Shown piece after piece: positions 11,733 through 23,602 of a stretch of 64,000 nt of DNA. Position 1 is the stretch's first letter; the number at the start of each line of letters is the position of its first letter. This DNA is from Haemonchus contortus (taxonomy: Eukaryota > Nematoda > Chromadorea > Rhabditida > Trichostrongylidae), in the NCBI GenBank assembly GCA_000469685.2, contig LS997564.1:23380052-23444051 (forward strand), read 5' to 3'. The position numbers and the translations under genes are program-made. The notes beneath the pieces were generated by a model. That model searched no databases, was not told the origin of the DNA, and saw nothing but the letters and a program-made list of their open reading frames with translations.

Positions 11733-13275
11733 TGAGGGAAGAGGTGAAAATGTAGTTGGTGGGGGCCACGCGGCGGCGCGGTACTTTGCTCGTCTGGCGC
11801 TCTCTCCAGCGAGATAATAGAAAGGCGTTTCATAGCTTTTTTATGTTATAACTGTGTATTTTTCACCTAATCTTAGGAAGGAAGGGGCTCCGGGGTGGGT
11901 GAGCCAATCGGACGTTCAACTTTTATCTCATCTCAGCTTTTTGTAGGAGATACCCATCTCACCCACCCCGGAGCCCCTCCCCTACTTAAAAATGGGTTTA
12001 TCGGCTCAGAAGAAGAGTAGGTGCTAAGTGGGTTGGGGGGTGCCACGCGGCGGCGCGGCTCCCTTTCTCGTCTGGCGCCTCTCTAACGAGATAGTAGAGA
12101 AGGAAGAGTAGTCGAGCCCGTAATGGTGATCAGGGACGTTTTATAAATTTTCTATGTTACACCTGTGTATTTTTCACCTAATTTTAGGAGAGGGAGGGGG
12201 GCACCGCGGTGGGTGAGTCAACAATTGGGTACTATTCAACTATTACAACCCCAAAAACTCAAAATTTTAATTTTCGATGAAACTTCGCCTATAGGGGTTA
12301 TTCGATACCCTGATAACGACTATGACCTTCACTTTTGGCGCTGGCGCCATTTGGCGTCAATTAGCGCCAATTTGGCGCCAAGGGTGTTTTCACCAAATTT
12401 GCTGAAAACTTGCGTTTAGGGGTTATTTGAGGTCCTGATAACGGATATAACATCCATTTTACACGCTGAGGCTATTTGGCGCGACGACAAGGCATACGGG
12501 TTGTGGGGGAGACGATGTGGCTCAATAAAAGTTTTGTTCGTTGTTTGAGGACACAGAAATGGATGTTATATCCGTTATCAGGACCTCAAATAACCCCTAA
12601 ACGCAAGTTTTCAGCAAATTGGGTGAAAACACCCTTGGCGCCAAATTGGCGCCAAATGGCGCCAGCGCCAAAAATGAAGGTCATATTCGTTATCAGGGCA
12701 TCGGATTACCCCTATAGGCGAAGTTTCATCGAAAATTAAAATTTTGAGTTTTTGGGGTTGTAATAGTGGAATAGTACCGTCAATTGGACGTTCAACTCTT
12801 ATCTCATCTCAGCTTTTTGCACGAGATAGCCATCTCACCCACCCCGGAGCCCCTCCCCTTCTTAAAAATAGGGTTTTATTGGCTCAGAAGAAGAGTATTC
12901 ATAATGTGCAAGCATATCAACATGTGTCAAGGGTTAGTTTGTTCTAAATCGTGAAACACATCAGTAAGACCTCACCATTCCTTCCCAGACTCAGGCCCAC
13001 TACTATCACGCTGGAGAGGAGCCAGACGAGAAAGGGTGCCGCGCCGCCGCGTGGCACCCCCCAACCCACTTAGCACCGAAGAGTATCCGTAATATGCAAG
13101 CATATCAACATGGGCCAAGAATTAGTTTGTTCTAAATCACGAAACACATCGGTACAACCTCACCATCCCTTCCCAGACTCAGCCCCGTACTACTGTCTCG
13201 CTGGAGAGAGCGCCAGACGAGCTAAGTGTCGCGCCGCCGCGTGGCCCCCACCAACTAGATTTTCACCAGGGAAGA
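11733..13275. repeat. Nested palindromic element with inner 556-bp hairpin
   Basis: The outer ends are inverted: GTGAAAATGTAGTTGGTGGG at the left and its near-complement at about 13245-13270. GCCACGCGGCGGCGCG boxes occur twice near each end. A CACCCACCCCGGAGCCCC block occurs near 11950 and again near 12835. Inside lies a separate inverted repeat with arms about 12225-12455 and 12555-12780 around a 100-bp loop; its arms carry repeated TTGGCGCCAA palindromes. This looks like one palindromic element inserted in another. No gene is present. Confidence 0.6.
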
Positions 13276-13782
13276 TGTTGGCTACGCGTTATACGGTGAG
13301 AAGGTATGTGTTTTCGCAAAAAATATAAGCTAAATCATAAACGTAAAAATAAACATCTATAGTATGGTACACAGAGTGTGCATCCTGGATGCCTTCGTAA
13401 TGATATGGATGTCGTTTAGTTTTGTATTCAATGTAATTCCTTTGCAGACGTTAACAGTTTTCCGTTTTCCAATGTTGGTGACGTGATTTCGATTAGAATT
13501 CATGATTTCTTATGAAGTACTCCGTGCTTGTTGATAAATACGGGCGGTGTTTTCAAGTAATTCAATAGTTCTCACTGGTTCACTGTCCTTGTCTTTGAGC
13601 AGAAGACAGGCTTGTTCACGGATCGGTTGAATTTAGAGAAGCGCAGTTTCGTCATACGAACAGGAATCTTTGTTTCCTATTGTGTGGTAAACGGTATCGC
13701 TCTTCACAGATGCAATTTCAAAACATCACTGAAAGGCCATCACTAAAAGGCCTTGACATCGTTACTACTATTGCTATAATAT
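13276..13782. other. No recognised feature
   Basis: No exon, repeat end or RNA gene that I can support. Confidence 0.3.
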
Positions 13783-14390
13783 TCTTACTACATATGAAGC
13801 GCTCGCGTCTGTCTGTCTGTTTGCACGAAAATTCGTAGCTCCTGTTCCCGCGGACCTAGAAAGTTCAAACTTGGTAGGACTATAAGGGACATGAAGGTAA
13901 CATTTATGGTGAGTGGCAGGATAGACTCCGCCCACAGGAGGCGCGGTTTGAACGAAATAAGTTTGAGCGGGAAATCACTACTCCTGTTTCCGTAGACCTA
14001 GAGTTTAAACTTGGAAGGAGTACAGGTGGCAGGATAGAAACACTTGTGGTAGGTGGGAGGACCGCACTCCGCCCACGGGAGGCGGGATAATCGCGAAAAT
14101 TTTCAGTTTGGCTAAAGGGCGTTTAAATTTGGTGGGAGGGCAGGCGGCAATACAGAAACACTTATGGTGGGTAGCAGGACCAGACTCCGCCCGCAGGGGC
14201 GGGTTTCTGCGAAATAAACGTCTGGGCGAAAATCTATAATTCCTGATTCCGTGGACTGGAGAGCAAAATCAGTAAGAGCAGAGGAGAACACTGGCAGTAG
14301 AAGGGGTCTCACTAGGAAAGGGACTTCAACTTCATGCAACTTGCATGAAACTTCAAATAGAGGCCTTAGTATATCGATAGGGCTTGGAAA
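13783..14390 (+). mobile_element. Helitron 5' fragment
   Basis: The left end TCTTACTACATATGAAGCGC resembles the 5' ends of the other Helitrons here and is followed by a GTCTGTCTGTTTG tract. Three units follow, each with CTCCTGTTCCCG, a TTGGTAGGA-like segment and a short CCGCCCACAGGAGGCG hairpin. The order matches the complete copies, but the 3' hairpin and CTGG end are missing, so this copy is truncated. Confidence 0.6.
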
Positions 14391-14726
14391 GTTATTAACA
14401 AATATGAAAATTAACTGCAAAATGAGTCCACCGTAAAAAAGTTGTGAGCGTTCAAAGTTTGCATGCCTAAAGCATGGCAGATAGTGCCAGTTAATGAGCA
14501 CAGTTGCCCGCAATAGCCACAAGGGTCATCGCGGCGTAGTTGCAGTTCTCTCCCTCTCCAGGTGTGCGATGAGGGTTTGCTCTCCGTTCTCGTTTTCGCT
14601 TTTGCCAAACGTGCTTTCATCCCAATAAAAGCTCCTAAGCCGTCTTCCTTACTAATTTATGTTAGCGCCTTGTTCCGACTATCATTGGCGATCACCTACC
14701 TATCACCCACCACTGCACTTGTTTAA
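14391..14726. other. No recognised feature
   Basis: No exon, repeat end or RNA gene that I can support. Confidence 0.3.
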
Positions 14727-15368
14727 CCCTTTGACGACCATGGCACCCGCCGGCGGGTGCCACTATGACTGGCCCATGGGACCATGTCACCCAATGTTGG
14801 GTGCCACCATGTTTTTTTCTTTATTTGCACAATTGAAACTTATTTGATATTTTCATTATTAATAACTAACTTCATGGTATTTATATTCAACATGGACCAC
14901 ATTATTGTTTTATTAAAGCTTATTTATTACAAACGTATATATACAATGGGGTATCACTGGAGGAAAAACCTGGGTACTTCCGCAAGATTTTTGTTCATCC
15001 TGGAAACATTGCAGACAGTAAAAGCCGTAACAACTGTTGCACTGTGTTTTCACTATCTTAGCACTAGCAAAGCATAATTTGATATTAAAGGATCTCAATG
15101 TAACACGCATTTTTCACTGTAATCACTATTTTCAGAATTTTTCCCACATTGCTTTCAAACTCCATTTTCAAGCCTCACTTAATTATAATGGATAAAATTA
15201 TCTTTTGATACTTCTATTGCAAGCGAAATATTGCTACTTTTATTGAGTCAGAGAAAGGAGTTACCCCTGGGACCATGGCACCCACCGGTGGGTGCCAGTC
15301 GCGCACGAAAGGAAAGGGGCGTGGTCCTATGGGCGCGTCACGGCGAAATCGGCATGGTCGTCAAAGGG
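14727..15368. mobile_element. piggyBac-type MITE, 642 bp
   Basis: Flanked by TTAA at 14723-14726 and 15369-15372. Ends are CCCTTTGACGACCATGG and the inverse GGTCGTCAAAGGG. It shares the end boxes CACCCGCCGGCGGGTG / CACCCACCGGTGGGTG and GGCGTGGTCC with the shorter copy at 1624-1864. No transposase. Confidence 0.8.
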
Positions 15369-15372
15369 TTAA

Positions 15373-16019
15373 AATTTCTCCACGTCATTCTTGTTACGCT
15401 CCTTCATTTTCAACATCGAAACACACATACACACGCCCAAAGTGAAATAGTTTTCGAGTATAAACACTCGAGAAATTTCAACATCGATGAAGCAACCCGA
15501 AAAATGGGTAGAGGAAAGGTGTAATTTTTTGGTCTCGATTCAATTGTAATATTCGATTTTTCACGCATATCTGTTTTACATAATTCGGAATTCTATGTTT
15601 ATGATAGGTCTCGATGTCAGACATTTTTCTTCCAATAATATTCTAGGACTTGCTGCGAAAATACCAGCCATTATCTCGTATACTTCTCCTTGCCTAGGTC
15701 GACTCGCAATAAAGTTCAACCAAATTTTTGGGTTACCGCAGTAGTCTATGACATTTTCCCTTGGCGTTGTCGGCCTGAGCATGTCCGATTGTATCCCTTT
15801 ACCAGTTCGAGAGCTTTGTCGTTATTGCATACTATCCAATTGAGAAATGTATTGGTTGCTATTAAATTCGAAGAACATTAAGTAGGATCTCAGTAGACAT
15901 TTATGTTACTGTCTTTGTAAAGATGGCTCAAGTATTAAAGCAGAATATGAGAATTATTCAGCATTTCGGAATCTCAATATGATCTTCTCTGTAATTGAAA
16001 AGTTGTATGTAATCCATAT
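15373..16019. other. No recognised feature
   Basis: AT-rich DNA between the piggyBac MITE and the first LTR-like segment; no supported gene. Confidence 0.3.
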
Positions 16020-16340
16020 CGCATGGTTGAAACGGATACTGAGGTTTTGTTACTCTTCCTTGAGGATGTGCAGGAAAGTCGGGTAACGCATAGGGTTTTG
16101 CCTCGGTTTTTGGACATGCTTAGCAGCTGTTGTGTTGAGTTTCTTTGCCGTAATGCGACCTTCTGGGATCCACACTCTGTGTTGCAGTCAATTGCGACAT
16201 TGTGTGCTATGTGGTTCATGCTTGTCATGCCGAATGGGAGGTTCGCTTCGCTGTAATGCTTTCGGTGTATTTAAGCGCTTCTAGAATATAAAAATACTAA
16301 TCTGCATTATGAAAAAACCGGGTTCGTGAACCAGTCGATC
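16020..16340 (+). repeat. LTR-like segment of BEL/Pao-type copy 1
   Basis: This segment resembles 23255-23560 in scattered blocks (TTTTGTTACTC, TGTGCTATGTGGTTCA, GGTGTATTTAA) and holds the same position before a gag-like reading frame in both places. I infer it is the 5' LTR and leader of a decayed LTR element. Exact LTR ends and the primer site could not be fixed. Confidence 0.4.
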
Positions 16341-16729
16341 AGGATATCTGATCTGAGTGGCCCGCTGAATTCTCCGTCGAAAGGAAATGATGAATCCTGT
16401 ATCCTGCATGGAACCCCATTTTGAATAGCGTGCTCACGCTCGAATCGCTCACAGGAACTTTTAAAGAGAACACGAAATCGCTGCAGCCTGCGCAAGACGA
16501 CGAAGAACTATACAAACAAACGCTGCAGGCCGTAGGTCTCATAAAAGGCAATATTTCGCAAATCAGTTTGGCTAAGAATGAAGAAGGACTTGCGCGAGAA
16601 CATGGAAAATTCTTCTAATCATAAGGCTCCCTAGGAAACAGTCATGCACTTCCAGTAAAGATCAACAATACTACGACCGCCCCGAATTTGACCTAGACAA
16701 GGCAACTGTCAGGCATGATTTTTACTCTA

Positions 16730-17966
16730 ACAAGCGAAGGATCCCAAGTCGAAGTGGCCATTTGAAATGGGACCTACACTGCTAGGCGTATTTTTTGATG
16801 CTGATTTCAAATCTGCATTCAAAATTTGCCAAACGATTCTCTGAACGAAGTTATGGAGGTGGTCTCCAGGGAACGCACCACAGGGGCAAAGCACAAAAGC
16901 CATGGTCGCCGGCACCCCAGCAGTGGCAGCTTGGAGTGGAGGTGAGCGTGACGCTTCACAAGCACGGGACCAAGGATTGGGTTTGGTGGGCGACGGCGTT
17001 TTTGCATCTTGCAGGACTATTTTCTCCAAGTTGGAAAAATCTTCTCGCGTTAGTATTACTGCCTTTAGCAACTTTTTTGTTGCTGGAGGCGAGTCAGTTC
17101 CTACTTAAACCGTCTGACATCTACTCCAACCACCAACATTACAAAAATTCTATTTTTATCGTTATACATTTCAAATTCACTGTAAGATAACTTTTACTTA
17201 CTATAATTGGATACGATAATCTATCATGCAGTGTTAAAACAAAATACTTTCACAATGGGCGTCAACCGACAGCGACCAAACATCAACGACCCTCTAGATG
17301 TGCTTGCAGTTTCCTCTTCAGCATCCGGTTCCCACAGTGGATCGGTCTCCTCGTCCTCAATCACGCAGTCTCAATATCGAGTCTTCGTAAAATGATTCCG
17401 CAAGGTAGAGGAGAAACTATCTATCAACTTGTGCTCCTTCCTTGTAAGGGCGTGTTCAAAATCACAGGATCCGAAGTACTTCTTGTTCTTTAGTGCTACA
17501 TCCATCCATGTATACCATACTTTGTCGCGTTTGCCACATGGCAACCCTTACCTTTTTTGAAAACTGATCGATAGCAGTGGAGGACGGTTTAAGTAGGAAC
17601 TGGCTCGCCCCCAGCATTCAATAAGCCGCTGAAGGCGGTAAAACTAACATAAAATGATTTTTACAACCTGGAGGAAAAAGTCCTGCAAAATGCAAAAACG
17701 CCGCCGCCCACCAAACAAGATCCTTGATCCCGTGCCTGTGAAGCGTCACGCTTACCTCCACTCCAAGCCGCCACTGCTGGGATGCGGGCGACCATGGCTT
17801 TTGTGCTTTCCTTGTTGAGCGCTCTCCGGAGACCACCTTCATAACTTCGTTCAAAGAATCGTTTGGCAGATTTTGAATGCTGATTTGAAATCAGCATCAA
17901 AGAATGCGTCTAGCAGTGTAGGCCTCATTTCAAATGGCCACTTCGACTTGGGATCCTACCCTTGTA
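16730..17966. mobile_element. Foldback element with about 375-bp inverted arms, copy 1
   Basis: The left arm (about 16736-17112) and right arm (about 17585-17958) are long inverted copies beginning GGATCCCAAGTCGAAGTGGC. The central 470 bp is unique and holds a small open frame. A second copy with the same organisation is at 38313-39446. It has inserted into the BEL/Pao gag relic. I see no transposase and could not define a target duplication. Confidence 0.7.
17255..17395 (+). CDS. 46-codon serine-rich open frame inside foldback element
   Basis: The frame reads MGVNRQRPNIND, then a serine/glycine-rich stretch ending SQYRVFVK and a TGA. The same frame with the same length and stop occurs in the second foldback copy (38840-38980) with about five amino-acid differences. 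It may be an exon of the parental element or a captured host sequence. No family recognised, and expression is not shown. Confidence 0.25.
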   Translation: MGVNRQRPNINDPLDVLAVSSSASGSHSGSVSSSSITQSQYRVFVK

Positions 17967-18990
17967 AGATCAACCCTACCAGGATTTGACGAAAACGAAC
18001 AAGGATTCCGTGAATTCTGAGCGACATATGGAAACTTAGTTCACAACAATCGAGCGGCGTTAACGGTGATTGAAAAGATGCTGCTGTCGAAGGGAAGCCA
18101 TGGTAGCAAATCAGGCAGACCAATGGAGGGAATACAACTGCTACCCCAAAACTAGCAGTCGATGACAGAAACGCTCACGAAAGAATAGGGATAAACCAGC
18201 TCATAGTTCGAAGATTACGAGACCTCCCATCGGCAGATAGAAGAACCGGAAGGACTGGAGTGACATACGATAAAAATGTGTCTGTTGAATGAAATTTTAT
18301 TAGCCGAACAAGATATTCGAGCCACAAAGGACGCCATGTGCATCGGAGCAATCTTAAGCGAACTTCACAGAGACGTCGTAGCTAGTGATTGCGGACTTGC
18401 ACGAAAAAGATGTCACCGTTGAAAGTGTCATGCAAATAATGGAAACGGAAATAACCGTAAAGAACTAGGCTAACAGAGCCTAAGGCAAGGATGTTAGACA
18501 GAGGCTCGCGACCTCAAAAGTGCGTAGTTTCTGAGCAAGATAATCACTTTGCGTGGCATGCACATCGGTGCTCACTGATGCGAAAAAGTGAAAAATAGAA
18601 TGGAAAAGCAGCTCTACTGGAAATGTTATTCGAACCAGCACCCTTGCAAGGGATGCGCTAGGCAAAATTGCATGCTTGTGGTAAGCTCTACCGTAACAAT
18701 TTATGCTTTTCTGGGGAGAACGCGAGAATAAGTCATTTGTACGTGCGCCAAAGGAGCGCAGCGAGTGGCAGCGAGTCGAAAGGAATCAATCAGACCGTGC
18801 GCAGCGGTGAGCAACAACCGCAACGGTGATGTAACATATCAGCCACGCAAAGAATGAAGCGATATGTCAATCAACACAGTAGAGACCAACGATGCGGAGG
18901 AATCACAACACAAACCAACACAACATCGAGAAGAATGGAGTCGAAGAAGAAACAAAAGAGGGTGACTCCATAACTAACGAGTGTCATAGC

Positions 18991-19357
18991 ACGATAAATC
19001 ACACCGCAATACGAAGATTTTCGGATACGCAAAGTCGATACCAGAACATATTAATCCATTGACGACGTGGCGCGCCGGCGGGCCACGCCATATCATGCTC
19101 CTGTAGTATTTACATAATTTACCGAGTGTTCATATAATTTTTTCCTTTTTTTCAAGTAACACTGAGCTCGCAGCCTTCTAGAGAATCAGGCATTGTGGTC
19201 CAGGAATCATTCGTTTCCAAGTACAGTTATAAGAAAAATTAAAAGTTAATGTAAAGACAATATAAAAGGAGGGTCGCCAATGGGTTAGTATTGCCAAGAA
19301 AGCGCCATCCTTATAGCGTTCTACACAACCGCAACATACATATGAAATACCATTGGC
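18991..19357. mobile_element. piggyBac-like left end, isolated
   Basis: At 19051 a TTAA is followed by TCCATTGACGACGTGGC and a CGCGCCGGCGGGCCACGCC box, like the left ends of the piggyBac MITEs in this window. No matching right end was found, so it is a remnant. The rest of the interval shows nothing I recognise. Confidence 0.35.
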
Positions 19358-19541
19358 TGCTTTCAGACTTCGACGTACATCCATCCGTCCGGCGCGTTGC
19401 GTGCGTGCGACGGCGGCCCTAGCCACTTGTTGGCACGTGATCCAGTGACCAAGTGTTGCGTACAAGTGGGCTAGGGCCGCCGTCGCACGCAGACGGACGG
19501 GCGAACGCAACGGACAGTCGAAGTCTGAAAGCAGCCATTCA
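19358..19541. repeat. Palindromic MITE, family 2, copy 1
   Basis: Ends CTGCTTTCAGACTTCGAC and inverse GTCGAAGTCTGAAAGCAG; arms contain GGCGGCCCTAGCCACTTGTT and an inverted match. A second copy lies at 22612-22803. The centre CACGTGATCCAGTGA is shared. No coding capacity. Confidence 0.65.
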
Positions 19542-19677
19542 GTGCACGTGCAGAAATCAGGACTTAAAAAATCTAATTGTCGTTCACCACTTTCGCATTG
19601 GAGCAACATTAGTGAAAGATCGATTGATCGACCGCCTCTTACTATTAATTATATTCGACTATATTCATATTCTCCGA

Positions 19678-21697
19678 CTATTATTCTGTTCTCTTCTGTT
19701 GTAGTTATTTATTCTCTGCTGTCGTCGAATGTATCAGGTATTTCAAGCGTTTGAATTTGAATAGTAGTTTTTTGCATGATGTTTCGGTCAACTTGTGATA
19801 AGAAGATCAAATTTTTTTTATTCGTGCATTATTTAGTTTTTTTTGTGGAGTGTGCATGATAGCATTCTTGAACATTGTCCAAAGTTGTCCAAGATTGTGA
19901 GATATTTTGAGTAAGATATCGCATGTAAACATCTTTTACCCATGCATGTCGATGTGTAATAAATATTGTATTACTGCTACCCTTTTGTTTTTACTACTCT
20001 TTTTGAATTGCATTTTCTTCAAACGCAGTCATCGATGTGCTCTTGCACAATCATAACGATACTCTTAGACTTCGACTTGAGGAACTTTATGCAGTTAGAA
20101 CCCAATATTCGCATGCATTCCCTCGGAAACGGCAGTGTGGTGAGTTAAGTTTGTAAAATTTCATACCTTACTCCTTTCATTTTAAACTAGTTCAGCCACA
20201 TATTCGTAGATATTGTACTGTTTGATATAATTATTATAATGTTTATATGTTTTGCACATGCTACTGCTTTTTATGTTTATTTAGCACGCGAAATTCGTGG
20301 AAAGCAAAGGTGGTTAGTAATTTCTGATTGTTTACTTTGTTGATTATTTCTTTTTCTTTTGATCTTAGCAATTAACACGTAAAAGCAGTATTGTATAGTG
20401 TTAAAAACATTGTGTTTGTTTGCTTTGAATCATTTTATTTCATTACACATAAATAATGCGTATGGGACCACCATTTTTCGCTGAAATCCAGGCGCGGTGA
20501 GTTTCTTTCGAATGATAATTTTATTATAACTTCTTTTTTCACTTATTCATTGCAATCAATGTGTATACATCATGAATGAATGTTGAGAAGGTTATAGAAG
20601 TAACATTTTTCTTGTTTTATTCAATTACAAATGAACATTGCCTGTGGAATCTGCGCATCTCGATGAAATACAAGCGCGGTAAGTTGCTTTTCAATATTAG
20701 CTATGATATTTCTTCTTCTTTTGCTCATTTTGCCCCATCGTTCTAAAAAAGAACAAAAACTAACTTTTAAAAGGATATTCTGCAACCTTCTCAACATGCA
20801 CTGATAATGTTACTCATATTAGTTGCAATGAATAAGTGAAAAAAGAAGTGCTAACAGAGTTATCATTCGAAAGAAAATCACCGCGCCTGATTTTAGCGTA
20901 AAGTGGTGGTCCCACATGCAATATTTACGTGTAACGAAATACCATGGTTCAAAGCAAACAAACACAATGTTCTTAACAATATACGATACTGCTTCTACGT
21001 ATCAATTGCTATGGTCAAGTGAAAAAGAAATAATCAATCAAGTAAAAAATCAAAAGTTACTCACCACCCTTCCGTCGACTTTCATGCGCAAATAAACATA
21101 AACAGCAGTATACATGTGCAAAACATATAAGTTTTATGATAATTATATCGAACAGTGCAATATCTACGAATATATTGCCGAACTAGTTAAAAATAAAAAG
21201 AGTAAGATATGAAATTTTACAAATTTAACTCACCACACTGCCACTCCGAGGGAGTGCATGCTAATATTGGGTTCTAACTGCATGAAGTTCTTTAAGTTGA
21301 GGTCAAAGAGTATTATTATGTTTGTGCAAGAACACATCAATGACTGCGTTTGAAGAAAATGCAATTCAAAAAGAGTAGTTGTAATACAATATTTATTACA
21401 CATTGACATGCTTTCCCTGCAATATTTTACTCAAAACATCTCACACTTTTAATCAGCTTTCAAGGATGCTTTTGAATTCCATCACAAACGTTCCATCAAA
21501 AGTGAGTCAGAGAATGCGCGAATGAAAAATAAAAGATATTTGTTATCACAAGTTAACCAAAACATCATGCAAAAAACTACTATACGAATTCAAATACATA
21601 AATTACTCACCTGATCTTTTCGAAGATAGCAGAAAATAAATAATGAATAATCATAAATAAATGATCAGTTGAATGGAACAGAATAACAGTTACAAAA
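19678..21697. repeat. Large imperfect palindrome, about 920-bp arms
   Basis: The left arm (19678-20598) is repeated in inverse at 20781-21697, with a 180-bp spacer. Matching landmarks are TTTTTTGCATGATGTTT, GCATGCATTCCCTCGGA and GGGACCACCATTTTTCGC on the left with complements on the right. In each arm exon-like pieces end in consensus donors (CAGTGTG|GTGAGTT, CAGGCGCG|GTGAGTT). One piece could encode LHNHNDTLRLRLEELYAV. This may be an inverted duplication of part of a spliced transposase or host gene. Confidence 0.6.
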
Positions 21698-22611
21698 TAT
21701 AAGGGAAGTCCGATCAGGAAAAAAGTGAAATCAGCAGTTTGGGTGTGTTGTACGCAATTGCAGACATAGCCGGGAGTCGCTTAAAGGCTGCTTTCAGACA
21801 GTTACGGGAATGTTGTCAACCGCATGTGGAGCGACTCAGCGTTTTTGTCGTTTTCTCTGCTCCTTCTTCAACAAGCACCTCACTTGCAGAAGGATAGAGC
21901 GCAGACGGAAGAGCTGGCCATCCCTCGCCATCTTACAAACGCAATACAAACTTTTTTTTAGACTGATTCATTGTTCCTGCAGACTTTCAAATGACGTCGT
22001 TGTTTTCGGAGCTTACTAACATGAAGTATAACTTAAAAATACTGAAAAAGCCTGGGTTCCCTGCAATATCACACATTTCCTGCAACGAGAATAAATCCTT
22101 CACATCTTTCAGGGCATATAACTGACCAGGCGTTAACTTTTTTCGCTAATTACACATCAAACTTATCCCTCATCTCCCATCCCTCTGTACCCGAAGGTCA
22201 AGGGAGACGGGCAGTAGGAACGATTCTCTAAAATCGATTCGCCGCACGCGGCTGTCGCGGACCATTCGTTGGCCGTTGTTTCAGCTCTGGCGTTCTTCAT
22301 ACAGCTCAATCGATATGCTATTTCTTTTGTTCCTGTATTTCTTACCTGCTGCAGCGTTCTGCTACAATCTTTCACGCGCGACGCGACAATTTCGTTCCTA
22401 TTGCATCACACTCGAATATCAATTCAAATGGTCCTCGGCTCGTGTACCCGTTCATATGTCCATTCCTGAAGAGCGTGCAGGTGGAAGTACAGACAGCGAG
22501 CGGAAACGCCCTCCTTGCACTGGCCGACACGACACGCAGAGGCTGCTTCTTCGTCTGAATCTCTCAGCGAGAGAAATTCTGGTTGACAACATTCGTAGGT
22601 CCCCTCAGACT
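21698..22611. other. No recognised gene
   Basis: Two frames look mildly protein-like: a plus-strand hydrophobic stretch near 22310-22360 (MLFLLFLYFLPAAAFC) and a minus-strand stretch near 22440-22590 (SDEEAASACRVGQCKEG). Neither could be extended by phase-compatible exons, so neither is called. Confidence 0.25.
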
Positions 22612-22803
22612 CCAACGACTGGTCCGTCCGTCCGTCCGTCCGGCGCGTTGCGGTCGCGTTGCGTGCATGCAACGGCGGCCCTAGCCACTTGTTGGCACGT
22701 GATCCAGTGATCCTGTGTTGTGAGCAAGTGGCTAGGGCGCCTTCGCATGCACGCAACGCGCCGGACGGACGGACGGATGGACGGACGTCGAAGTCTGAAA
22801 GCA
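22612..22803. repeat. Palindromic MITE, family 2, copy 2
   Basis: Matches the 19358-19541 palindrome, with the same GGCGGCCCTAGCCACTTGTT arm and CACGTGATCCAGTGATC centre. It also carries GTCC tetranucleotide expansions at both shoulders. It directly abuts the next palindrome. Confidence 0.65.
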
Positions 22804-23010
22804 TCCAAATACGGGGCAAATTGCGCGGCGAAGTTCTTTACGTTTTTTACGACTCTGACGCCAATTTTCGGGGCACAAACTCGAAGTAGAGTAGATCAGT
22901 AGGGTAAGGTGATCTTTCTAACCTACTTTACTTCAAACACGGGCTCCAATGATGGGCACTAAAGTCGTTCAATTCGTTAGGAACTTCGCCGCGCAACTTA
23001 CCGCTCGCAT
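22804..23010. repeat. Palindromic MITE, family 1, copy 2
   Basis: Inverted arms share TTGCGCGGCGAAGTTC. The inner part (ACGACTCTG, TTGGGGCACAAA-like) resembles the palindrome at 10411-10690. It is immediately followed by a C14-type homopolymer tract at about 23035-23049. Confidence 0.55.
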
Positions 23011-23039
23011 CCTTGGACGCATGCAATTCCACATCCCCC

Positions 23040-23602
23040 CCCCCCCCTCCCCAAACATTCCTTCCACTCCTTTTTTTCTGCCTGAAACTCGTCCAACGCC
23101 ATTTGTTCTGGTTTTTTCTACTCTTCTATTTCTTTATATGTCTTTTTTCGCGTTTTCTACTTTACCGTTGTACTACTGTAGGCCATATCTTTCATTATCC
23201 GTTAAAAACCATACCCCAAAATTATCGTTGTGTGCCTTCAAAGGGATACCGGGGTTTTGTTACTCTCACCTTTTGGCATCCATACTCCGTATCGCGATCA
23301 ATGTTACTCGACACACGACTGTGACTGTCGACGTTGTGTGCTTTGTGGTTCAATCTTGTTAGTCAAATGAGAGACTCGTTTCCCTGTAATGTTTGTGGTG
23401 TATTTAACCGCTCTGACCTTTTTTGTTTTGTGTAAGATAAAATGGCGAGTTAAGAGAACGTATTGCTGAACCGCGAGCAGTTTGGTGCATCGTGCCAAAT
23501 ACTATTCTGCGTTACGAAAACAGCTGGTTCTTGGATCAGTAGATCAGAATATCTGCTCCGTGTGACCCACTGAGGTCCCCATCGGAATGAAACGATGGAA
23601 CA
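23040..23602 (+). repeat. LTR-like segment of BEL/Pao-type copy 2
   Basis: Blocks are shared with 16020-16340. Another piece (CTCGTCCAACGCC ... TTATCGTTGTGTGCCTTCAAAGG, in two parts) recurs at about 29560-29770 and 42270-42400, indicating a dispersed LTR family. It is followed by the gag relic at 24498 once the inserted Helitron is removed. Confidence 0.4.

Larger units (their letters stand above)
16421..18990 (+). pseudogene. BEL/Pao-type gag relic, interrupted by a foldback element
   Basis: The N-terminal part (16421-16620) reads LNSVLTLESLTGTFKENTKS and continues to about residue 65; it recurs at 24515-24720. After the inserted foldback element the frame resumes near 17967 with FDENEQGFREF, LVHNN and IEKMLL. 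Further on are QDIRATKDAM, then a cysteine-rich patch near 18620-18700 (WKCYSNQHPCKGC) that resembles a zinc knuckle. This order matches the gag region of BEL/Pao retrotransposons as I know the family. Stops and frameshifts are numerous, and no protease, reverse transcriptase or integrase could be seen downstream. Confidence 0.5.

Noticed and set aside
22276..22819. Overlapping 131- and 144-codon frames on both strands
   Set aside because: Both run into a palindromic MITE. The hydrophobic stretch and cysteine-rich stretch could not be joined to other exons.
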